The notes beneath the pieces are model-generated. The model searched no databases, was not told the DNA's origin, and worked only from the letters and a program-made list of their open reading frames with translations. The position numbers and the translations under genes were made by a program. 13,341 bases of DNA, from positions 1-13,341 of the forward strand of contig JABDRH010000332.1 in the NCBI GenBank assembly GCA_013041835.1. The letters run 5' to 3'. This document shows positions 7,872-13,341 of the stretch, piece after piece. Each line of letters opens with the position of its first letter. The first letter of the stretch is position 1. The DNA is from Desulfatitalea sp. GTDB lineage: Bacteria; Desulfobacterota; Desulfobacteria; Desulfobacterales; Desulfosarcinaceae.

Positions 7872-9251
7872 ATGAATACGAAACGATATTTGATCATCGT
7901 CATCAGCTTGATCAGCGTGCTGCTGTCGGTCAACACAGCCGTTTTTGCCGGCGTATCGGAAGAAGAAGCCGGAAAACTCAAGACCATTCTTACCCCGTCC
8001 GGGGCTGAGAAAGCGGGCAATAAGGAGGGCACCATCCCGGCATGGACCGGTGGCATCGAAAAGACCGAACCGCGCACGACCGGCGAAATTCCGGGTGTAT
8101 ATACCGAGGACAAAGTGCTCTTTAAGATCACGGCCGCGAACATGGATCAGTACGCGGACAAGTTAAACGAGGGCATGAAGACTTTATTGAAGAGAAACCC
8201 GGATACCTTTTATCTCAACGTTTATCCCACCCGCCGCAGTTGGGCGGCCCCGGAGTGGGTCTACGAAAATACATACAAGAATGCGATGAGTACGACCCTT
8301 GCGCCGTGCAAGGTCGGGACGTGCCCGGTGGAATTTTTTGCCGGTTATCCTTTCCCGATTCCAAAGACAGGCGAACAAGTCATGTTTAACCATTTATACC
8401 GGTGGCAGGTCGTCGGATACGATTGCAACATGGAAACCGTGGCCATCACGACAAATGGAAAGGCTGTCACAAAGGGGGTGGCACACAACATTTTACAGTT
8501 TCCGCTCTATGATACAAAAAATTTTACACGTGAGAAATATATCGCAAGCGATCAGGTTTTACGCAAACTGCTTGTAGAATTTATCAACCCGCCGATAAAA
8601 GTAGGCGAAAAATTGATTGCCCGGACCCATATCGATGACGGCAAATCCGCACAATGGCTTTATATGACCGGCCAACGCCGGATGCGCCGGCTTCCGGTGG
8701 CCTGCTGCGATGTGCCCAATCCCAGCTCCGCGGGAGCCATGAACTTCGATGAGACGGAGGGCTTCTTTGGGCGCATCAGCCTGTTTGACTGGAAAATCAT
8801 CGGCAAGCAGGAAATGTATGTCCCCTATAACACCAATGCGCTGTGGCGGGTCAAAACGCGGGACGAAGCCATTCACGCCCGCCATTACAATCCGGAACTT
8901 TTGCGCTTTGAGCTGCATCGCGTATGGGTCGTTGAGGCAACATTGAAAGAAGGCGAGCGCCACGTTCAACCGCGCCATCGTTACTATATCGATGAAGATT
9001 CATGGATGATCCTTTACGGTGACCGCTATGATGCTCGGGATCAACTTGCCAAGACGATACACACCTGTCCCACCTTATTCCCGGAACTGCCCACACTGTT
9101 GTCATTGGCGCCCAGCGCGTTTGACCTCATCCGAAATGTGTGGGTGACCTTTAGCTATGCGGGTTTTGGGGACAAAACGATGAAGTTCATTGATCCGAAG
9201 CCGGATTATATCTATCAGCCGACAGGATCGGCAGGCGAGGGGATTCGGTAG
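7872..9251 (+). CDS. DUF1329 family periplasmic (LolA/LolB-like) protein
   Basis: A 459-residue exported protein with a signal peptide cut probably after V-F-A at residue 26. The family signature is unmistakable: L-T-P-S-G-A-E-K-A-G-N-K-E-G-T-I-P-A-W-T-G-G at about 40-61, G-Y-P-F-P-I-P at 158-164, and Y-I-D-E-D-S-W in the C-terminal third. DUF1329 members are regarded as relatives of lipoprotein carriers with an open beta-sheet cup that can hold a lipid; that relationship is family knowledge, not seen here. Two Cys close together (146 and 151) could form a periplasmic disulfide. AAAGGAGG (7858-7865) is 6 bases from the ATG at 7872, so the in-frame ATG at 7743, which lies inside the barrel gene, is rejected. 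The likely role is a soluble shuttle between the RND permease and the DUF1302 barrel. Confidence 0.93.
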   Translation: MNTKRYLIIVISLISVLLSVNTAVFAGVSEEEAGKLKTILTPSGAEKAGNKEGTIPAWTGGIEKTEPRTTGEIPGVYTEDKVLFKITAANMDQYADKLNEGMKTLLKRNPDTFYLNVYPTRRSWAAPEWVYENTYKNAMSTTLAPCKVGTCPVEFFAGYPFPIPKTGEQVMFNHLYRWQVVGYDCNMETVAITTNGKAVTKGVAHNILQFPLYDTKNFTREKYIASDQVLRKLLVEFINPPIKVGEKLIARTHIDDGKSAQWLYMTGQRRMRRLPVACCDVPNPSSAGAMNFDETEGFFGRISLFDWKIIGKQEMYVPYNTNALWRVKTRDEAIHARHYNPELLRFELHRVWVVEATLKEGERHVQPRHRYYIDEDSWMILYGDRYDARDQLAKTIHTCPTLFPELPTLLSLAPSAFDLIRNVWVTFSYAGFGDKTMKFIDPKPDYIYQPTGSAGEGIR

Positions 9252-9291
9252 TCTTCACCTGATGCCAACCATCCTTAAGGAGAGGAAGATT

Positions 9292-10095
9292 ATGCCTGGC
9301 AAATTAGATGGCAAGGTTGCATTGATCACCGGTGGCGCCCGGGGCATGGGCGCTACCGAAGCAATGCTTTTCGCCCGTGAAGGCGCCAAAGTTATCATCG
9401 GCGATGTGCTGGACGAGCAAGGGGTGACCGTTGCCAAAGCGATCCGGGACGATGGCGGGACGGCGGTTTATCATTCACTGGACGTTGCCTTGCAAGAGGC
9501 CTGGAAACGGGTAATCAAAAGTGTTGAAGAAGAGTTTTCTGCGCTGCATATTCTTGTCAACAACGCGGGAATCAACGTTAGGTATCAGGTCACGGACATG
9601 GATCTTGGAGACTGGGATCGGATTCTGGCCATCAATCTGACCGGCCCGATGCTTGGTATCCGTGAATGCGCGCCGCTGATCCGGGCCAGCGGTGGTGGCT
9701 CAATCATCAATATCGGCTCGCTGGCCGGGAAGATGGGGCATCCGACCACTGCCTATGCCGCCTCAAAGTGGGGGCTTCGCGGACTTTCAAAATCCGCGGC
9801 AATGGAGTTGGTGGACTGGAAAATTCGCGTCAATACGGTCCATCCGGGTCTTATTCGCACACCCATCATTGATCCGAACGGCATTTTATTCAAGACCATG
9901 TCCGGGAGCACGCCGATGGAACGGGCGGGCGAGGCTGAGGAGATGGCCGCCGCTGTTCTATTCTTTGCCAGTGACGAATCCAGCTTCATCACGGGTCAGG
10001 ACCTGGCTGTTGACGGTGGCTTTTCGGAATTGACGGCCTATCGGTCGATTTGGAAAAGTGCCCAGGCGGCTGCTCAAGGCCAGGCAAGGAAATAA
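9292..10095 (+). CDS. Classical short-chain dehydrogenase (hydroxysteroid dehydrogenase-like)
   Basis: A 267-residue cytoplasmic NAD(P)-dependent SDR. The cofactor loop T-G-G-A-R-G-M-G is at 13-20. An acidic D38 at the end of the second strand favours NAD(H). N-N-A-G is at 90-93, and the catalytic set is N115, S143, Y155 and K159 in Y-A-A-S-K. The R-V-N-T-V-H-P-G-L-I-R-T-P stretch and overall pattern recall the 3-alpha/20-beta-hydroxysteroid dehydrogenase branch of SDRs. Substrate choice in this family cannot be fixed from sequence, so reversible oxidation of a secondary alcohol is the safe statement. The C-terminal tail after the G-G-F-S-E motif is Ala/Gln-rich and longer than usual. AAGGAGAGG (9277-9285) is 6 bases from the ATG. 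It is 40 bases after the DUF1329 gene and 30 before the enone reductase gene, so it appears to belong to the transport operon. Confidence 0.92.
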   Translation: MPGKLDGKVALITGGARGMGATEAMLFAREGAKVIIGDVLDEQGVTVAKAIRDDGGTAVYHSLDVALQEAWKRVIKSVEEEFSALHILVNNAGINVRYQVTDMDLGDWDRILAINLTGPMLGIRECAPLIRASGGGSIINIGSLAGKMGHPTTAYAASKWGLRGLSKSAAMELVDWKIRVNTVHPGLIRTPIIDPNGILFKTMSGSTPMERAGEAEEMAAAVLFFASDESSFITGQDLAVDGGFSELTAYRSIWKSAQAAAQGQARK

Positions 10096-10096
10096 T

Positions 10097-10109
10097 CGCC
10101 ATAAAGGCG
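10097..10109 (+). repeat. Small hairpin between SDR and MDR genes
   Basis: CGCC at 10097-10100 pairs with GGCG at 10106-10109 around an ATAAA loop, immediately after the SDR stop. It has no U-run, so it is not a terminator. The downstream ATG at 10126 has no good ribosome-binding site at normal spacing. The hairpin might tune its translation, or this may be chance. Confidence 0.2.
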
Positions 10110-10125
10110 GGAAAAACGGTAGTTT

Positions 10126-11163
10126 ATGCTTAAGAGCCGTGAAATTCGTTTAAAATCGTTTCCGGCGGGCAGAATGACGGAAGATAACTTCGAATTGGCC
10201 GTGGTACAAGTGCCGTCTCCCGCCCAAGGCGAATTTCTTGTCAAGAATCTTTGGCTGTCCATTGAAGCCGGGATACGCACGATGATGCATGAGCCGGACG
10301 TTGAGGCGTCCAAGTCTACGATTCCATTGCTGCAAAAAGGTGAACCCGTGCACAGTTTTACCGTTGGCCAGATCATCCAGTCTCGCCATCCGCGGTTTCC
10401 GAAGGGCAGTTATGTAACGGGCTTGTGCAATTGGCAGGAATACTTTATTTCCGACGGCGCGCGGATGCAGATCGTCGATGCGGATCTGGCGCCGGTTCGT
10501 TATTACTTAGGTATCATGGGGGCAATGGCCGCTCCGGCCTATTTTGGTTTGCTCGATGTGGGAAAGATCACTGATGGCGAAACGGTGGTCGTTTCGGCGG
10601 CAGCGGGATCTATCGGATCAGTCGCCTGCCAGGTCGCCAAGTTGACCGGTTGCCGGGTCGTGGGCATCACTGGCTCGGATGAGAAGGTCGATTGGTTGGT
10701 CAACGAGCTCGGCATTGATGCTGCGGTCAATTACAAGAAAGCCGACAATCTTCAAGACTGCTTGAAAAGCGCCTGCTCCGGCGGCGGTATTGATGTTTTT
10801 TTCGATAGCGTCGCCGGAAAATCCCTGGAGGCCGTGATTGATGTCATGAAGGTGCATGGGCGAATTCTTGCATACGGTGCATTGCATGGATACGATGGCG
10901 GCGATTCGGTATGGCCGACGAATTATTTGAAAATAATATATAAACGGCTTTGTGTGAAGGGTCTCTCCTCGTTGGACTATTTAAACCGTCTGCCGGAATA
11001 CCATGCGCAGATGTCCAGGTGGATATCAGAGGGCAAGGTTCGCTGGCGGGAAACCGTCTACGAAGGCATCGAGAACGCTGTTCCGGCCTGGATTGGCCTG
11101 TTTCAGGGAAAGAACATTGGTAAAATGCTCGTGAAACTCGGTGATCCGGAACAAATACCATAG
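10126..11163 (+). CDS. Zinc-free MDR enone reductase (CurA/PTGR-like)
   Basis: A 345-residue cytoplasmic member of the medium-chain dehydrogenase/reductase superfamily, in the leukotriene B4 dehydrogenase/prostaglandin reductase/CurA branch. These enzymes use NADPH to reduce the C=C bond of alpha,beta-unsaturated aldehydes and ketones and carry no zinc. Seen here are an N-terminal GroES-like domain without the zinc Cys/His pattern, A-A-Y-F-G-L-L-D-V-G-like sequence at 137-146, and the Rossmann motif A-A-A-G-S-I-G at 158-164. G-I-D-V-F-F-D-S-V-A-G follows at 221-231, and N-Y-L-K-I-I-Y-K-R-L at 266-275, which is typical of this branch. The ribosome-binding site is weak: AAGG is about 18 bases upstream, so translation may depend on the upstream SDR gene. 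With the SDR it suggests stepwise reduction or oxidation of an enone and its alcohol. It ends the putative operon; a 418-base gap follows. Confidence 0.9.
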   Translation: MLKSREIRLKSFPAGRMTEDNFELAVVQVPSPAQGEFLVKNLWLSIEAGIRTMMHEPDVEASKSTIPLLQKGEPVHSFTVGQIIQSRHPRFPKGSYVTGLCNWQEYFISDGARMQIVDADLAPVRYYLGIMGAMAAPAYFGLLDVGKITDGETVVVSAAAGSIGSVACQVAKLTGCRVVGITGSDEKVDWLVNELGIDAAVNYKKADNLQDCLKSACSGGGIDVFFDSVAGKSLEAVIDVMKVHGRILAYGALHGYDGGDSVWPTNYLKIIYKRLCVKGLSSLDYLNRLPEYHAQMSRWISEGKVRWRETVYEGIENAVPAWIGLFQGKNIGKMLVKLGDPEQIP

Positions 11164-11209
11164 AGAAATAGTTGTAAGATTTGATGAAGAACACAAAGGA
11201 AAGCGAACT

Positions 11210-11265
11210 TGTTACAGTAACATCCGTAGCGTGTTCCTTCCAAGAACATCTGTTGCACACTAACA
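11210..11265. repeat. Cluster of three TGTT...AACA inverted repeats
   Basis: TGTTAC-A-GTAACA at 11210-11222 is a perfect dyad. TGTTC...GAACA at 11232-11248 and TGTTG...TAACA at 11251-11265 share the TGTT/AACA outer half-sites with different internal spacing. Their centres lie at about 11216, 11240 and 11258. They may be sites for a dimeric regulator or alternative hairpins; the variable spacing argues against a single tight consensus. Confidence 0.35.
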
Positions 11266-11342
11266 TCTCTCCAGCGACAAACATCCAATAGGCCATGACA
11301 TCATGGCAAGCGCACAAACAAATTGCTGAACGGATAGGAATT

Positions 11343-11373
11343 CGCAGTATATTGCAGCTTCCGCAGTATGTTG
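11343..11373. repeat. Direct repeat CGCAGTATRTTG
   Basis: CGCAGTATATTG at 11343-11354 recurs as CGCAGTATGTTG at 11362-11373, 19 bases apart, with one mismatch. The period is close to two helical turns, which would suit a regulator binding one DNA face. Two copies alone are weak support. Confidence 0.3.
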
Positions 11374-11469
11374 TGGCGCTGCAGTTGTAGCCGCTTCGGA
11401 AAACAAAAAATTATTAGTAATATAAGTGTATTAAGCTTGACGCCCATCAATGTTGCCATGGCATGAATA

Positions 11470-11498
11470 TTGAAACTCCATGAAATGCGCATGATACT
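11470..11498 (+). promoter_or_regulatory. Sigma-70-like promoter for flavoprotein-ferredoxin
   Basis: TTGAAA at 11470-11475 (five of six to the -35 consensus) and GATACT at 11493-11498 (four of six to the -10) are separated by exactly 17 bases. A start near 11505 would give a leader of about 77 bases before the ATG at 11582. It would place the palindrome at 11550-11561 in the transcribed leader. Confidence 0.4.
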
Positions 11499-11549
11499 AA
11501 ACCGTGGATAGCCGGTGTTAATGCGGGTATCCCATACTTTCTCAAGGAT

Positions 11550-11561
11550 TGATCCGGATCA
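11550..11561. repeat. 12-bp palindrome TGATCCGGATCA
   Basis: A perfect self-complementary 12-mer lies 20 bases before the flavoprotein ATG and downstream of the predicted -10. It is placed where a repressor could block transcription, but no known operator is recognised. Confidence 0.3.
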
Positions 11562-11581
11562 TAACTTTAAGGGAGATTAAA

Positions 11582-13111
11582 ATGGAAAAAATAAAGGCCG
11601 ATGTGGCGGTGATTGGAACCGGGGCTGCTGGTATGGCTGCGGCAATAAGGGCCGCTGAAGGCGGCGCCAAAGTGGTGATTTTTGAAAAAAGGCCTTTTCC
11701 GGGTGGCGCCTCCAACACGCCGATGTGTGTCGCTTCAACCAAGAAAGACCCTGAATACCAGGACAAGGCATTTAAAGTCCATATGGAAATGACCCAGCAG
11801 GCAGGGAATGCGGAACTGGTAAGGGCCTGGATCAATAAATCCGGCGAGCTACCGGATTGGCTCACAAATCAAGGTTACCAACTCGGCCCGGTGATGGCCT
11901 CGGCTACCCTGGAAACCATGGGCAAACAGCGGGGGTACGGTGTTGGATTCCCAAACGGCTATTTTATTCACGATGTTTACTTCCTGCCGCCCAGGGGAAA
12001 AGGGCATGGCGGCGCAATGCTCATAAGGCATTTGGTGAAAAGGGCTGAAGATCTTGGGGTCGATATCCGTCTGGCGATGCCGGCTAAAAAAATCATCAAG
12101 GAGGGAGACAAAATTTCCGGTGTCATTGCGGAGGACAAAACCGGAAATCAGGTCCGGGTGGAAGCGCGGGCGGTGATCGTCGCCTCTGCCGGGTTTAATG
12201 AAGACAAAGATATGATCAAAAAATACGGTATGTATGATTTTACGCTTGATCCCTCACCGCTCGGTGGTGGCGAAGGTGACCTCTTCTTTGTTGCTCCCAA
12301 CTTGAAACTCACGGGTGACGGCCAAAAAATGGCTTGGGCGGCAGGCGCGGACAAGGGTGCGATCGGCATTGGTCTCATTCCCCATATTCATAAGCTGGGC
12401 ATCGGCGGGGTACCGCCCTGGATTACGTTCAATCAGTTGATGACCATCATGGAGCAACCCTACCTGTGGGTGAATCAGCAGGGAAAGCGGTATTACGATG
12501 AATCATTTTCCGACGAGCATATGTCCCAGACACACGCCATTGCAAGACAGTATCCGAAATCCGGCTATATCGTCTTTGACAATGCCACCAAAAGGCATCT
12601 GGAAACGGTGGGGCCCGACTATCAATACTTTATCTTTGAAGCGAAAACGATCGACGATGTAGACCGCCAGTTTTCCACCGCCATTGCGGCCGGTAATAAA
12701 GATCTGTTCGTCGCTGATTCATTGCGAGAGTTGGCTCAAAAGACAGGCATTGATGAAAACGGACTGAAGAGAACCGTCGATGAATACAACGGCTGCTGTG
12801 AAAAAGGGCATGATGACCTGTTTGGCAAGAATCCGACCTATCTGCGTCCCGTCAAAGAGCCTAAATTTTACGCCATGCGAATCAGATGTTGCGCGTATCA
12901 GACCATCGGCGGCATACGCGTCAACGGCAAGACCGAAGCACTCACCAAAGAGAGAAAGGTGGTCCCGGGGCTTTATGCGGCAGGAGACATCATCGTGGCA
13001 GAGGCTTTTGGAGATCCGCCGATCAACGGCGTCGGCACTCTCGGATTTGCCTTGTCCTCAGGGCTCATCGCGGCAGAATCATCTTTAGCGTATCTCAACA
13101 TTACATCATAA
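11582..13111 (+). CDS. FAD-dependent oxidoreductase, fumarate reductase/KstD superfamily
   Basis: A 509-residue soluble flavoprotein of the FAD_binding_2 superfamily (fumarate reductase flavoprotein and 3-ketosteroid-delta1-dehydrogenase relatives). The dinucleotide motif G-T-G-A-A-G is at 12-17 with E35 for the ribose. G-H-G-G-A-M-L is at 141-147, and the C-terminal G-L-Y-A-A-G-D is at 463-469. There is no signal peptide or flavinylation domain. By hand alignment with FccA-type fumarate reductases, G-K-R-Y-Y-D-E at 301-307 aligns well, but the catalytic Arg position falls on D311. The His before T-x-G-G falls on Q440, and the substrate-binding Arg falls near G483. The enzyme therefore should not reduce fumarate. 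The C-terminal G-V-G-T-L-G-F-A-L-S-S-G (483-494) is closer to ketosteroid dehydrogenases, suggesting C=C redox on a bulky, uncharged substrate (inference). ATG 11582 is chosen for AAGGGAG 6 bases upstream. The ferredoxin gene follows after 20 bases. Confidence 0.88.
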   Translation: MEKIKADVAVIGTGAAGMAAAIRAAEGGAKVVIFEKRPFPGGASNTPMCVASTKKDPEYQDKAFKVHMEMTQQAGNAELVRAWINKSGELPDWLTNQGYQLGPVMASATLETMGKQRGYGVGFPNGYFIHDVYFLPPRGKGHGGAMLIRHLVKRAEDLGVDIRLAMPAKKIIKEGDKISGVIAEDKTGNQVRVEARAVIVASAGFNEDKDMIKKYGMYDFTLDPSPLGGGEGDLFFVAPNLKLTGDGQKMAWAAGADKGAIGIGLIPHIHKLGIGGVPPWITFNQLMTIMEQPYLWVNQQGKRYYDESFSDEHMSQTHAIARQYPKSGYIVFDNATKRHLETVGPDYQYFIFEAKTIDDVDRQFSTAIAAGNKDLFVADSLRELAQKTGIDENGLKRTVDEYNGCCEKGHDDLFGKNPTYLRPVKEPKFYAMRIRCCAYQTIGGIRVNGKTEALTKERKVVPGLYAAGDIIVAEAFGDPPINGVGTLGFALSSGLIAAESSLAYLNITS

Positions 13112-13131
13112 GATAAAATAGGAGGACCATA

Positions 13132-13323
13132 ATGAAGCTGAGCATCGATGATTTCTGCATCCGCTGTCAACTCTGTGAAACCCTTTACCCTGACCTGTTT
13201 AGACTGGATGTTGAAAATGATGTCATCATGACAAAGGTGGCGGATGTCCCTGAAAATCTGATGGATGATGCCAAAAATGCGATTAAGGATTGTGCTGTCA
13301 CTGCTATTCGTTTCACCAAATGA
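13132..13323 (+). CDS. Single-cluster ferredoxin
   Basis: A 63-residue ferredoxin of the monocluster bacterial type. Cluster ligands are C9-x-x-C12-x-x-C15 near the start and C54 near the end, in D-C-A-V-T-A-I. Y-P-D-L-F after the third Cys matches the usual pattern in this family, and the length is normal. The residue after the last Cys is Ala, where most ferredoxins have Pro. With three Cys in the first motif plus the distant Cys it should hold one [4Fe-4S] cluster; a [3Fe-4S] form is possible. GGAGG at 13121-13125 gives a strong ribosome-binding site. Its position 20 bases after the flavoprotein gene points to it being that enzyme's electron carrier, delivering or accepting electrons at the FAD. 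A further partner may lie beyond the window's end. Confidence 0.92.
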   Translation: MKLSIDDFCIRCQLCETLYPDLFRLDVENDVIMTKVADVPENLMDDAKNAIKDCAVTAIRFTK

Positions 13324-13341
13324 CGACAACAATCCTTATCC

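Larger units (their letters stand above)
11164..11581. promoter_or_regulatory. Dyad-rich control region before the flavoprotein
   Basis: A 418-base gap without a supported gene. It holds three TGTT...AACA dyads (11210-11265), a 12-base direct repeat (11343-11373), an AT-rich stretch (11401-11432), a promoter-like pair (11470-11498), a 12-base palindrome (11550-11561) and the ribosome-binding site AAGGGAG (11569-11575). No clear hairpin plus U-run terminator follows the upstream operon. Confidence 0.5.

Noticed and set aside
9190..9291. Upstream start for the SDR gene
   Set aside because: It overlaps the DUF1329 gene and adds residues before the normal SDR start. AAGGAGAGG supports ATG 9292.
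11437..11465. TTGACG at 11437 as a second promoter
   Set aside because: No -10-like hexamer lies at 16-18 bases downstream. The pair at 11470-11498 is better.
11301..11492. Short minus-strand frame in the 11164-11581 gap
   Set aside because: No ribosome-binding site and no recognisable sequence. The region is better explained as control DNA.
1..13341. CRISPR array, tRNA, rRNA or insertion sequence
   Set aside because: No regularly spaced repeats, no cloverleaf arms, no rRNA-like stretches and no transposase motifs were seen on either strand.

Overview
All eight complete protein genes and one small C-terminal gene (nine CDS in total) lie on the plus strand of a Gram-negative bacterium. Two predicted outer-membrane or periplasmic families (DUF1302, DUF1329), an RND/MMPL inner-membrane transporter and several Sec signal peptides show a double-membrane cell. 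A soluble FAD oxidoreductase paired with a single-cluster ferredoxin, moderate GC content and gene style suggest an anaerobic, Desulfobacterota-like organism. That taxonomic guess is an inference only; no rRNA, tRNA or phylogenetic marker is present.

Layout. 1-440: AT-rich leader with hairpins. 441-1073: small HXXEE-family membrane protein. 1190-1999: exported protein with a carboxymuconolactone decarboxylase/AhpD-like fold. 2000-2525: non-coding, with no recognisable gene. 2526-11163: a tightly packed run of six genes, probably one operon. In order these are an exported Ycf48-like beta-propeller, an RND/MMPL permease (joined to the propeller gene by an ATGA overlap), a DUF1302 outer-membrane barrel, a DUF1329 periplasmic protein, a classical short-chain dehydrogenase, and a zinc-free CurA/PTGR-type NAD(P)H enone reductase. 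11164-11581: a 418-base control region with several dyads and a promoter-like pair. 11582-13323: a fumarate-reductase-superfamily FAD enzyme followed by a 63-residue [Fe-S] ferredoxin. The last 18 bases are non-coding.

How it may work together. The propeller, RND permease, DUF1302 barrel and DUF1329 protein form a recurrent proteobacterial set that looks like a trans-envelope route for a hydrophobic molecule. The permease would sit in the inner membrane, the DUF1329 protein (LolA/LolB-like by family) would be a periplasmic carrier, the barrel would be in the outer membrane, and the propeller would be an assembly or coupling factor. Here the set is joined to four cytoplasmic redox enzymes: an alcohol/ketone SDR most like hydroxysteroid dehydrogenases, an alkenal/enone reductase, and a flavoprotein with its ferredoxin. 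The flavoprotein has lost the fumarate-binding residues. The combination suggests uptake or export of a steroid-, terpenoid- or fatty-type molecule coupled to C=O and C=C redox chemistry. The individual families are known. The linked assembly, its substrate, and the flavoprotein-ferredoxin pair are the parts most likely to be undescribed.
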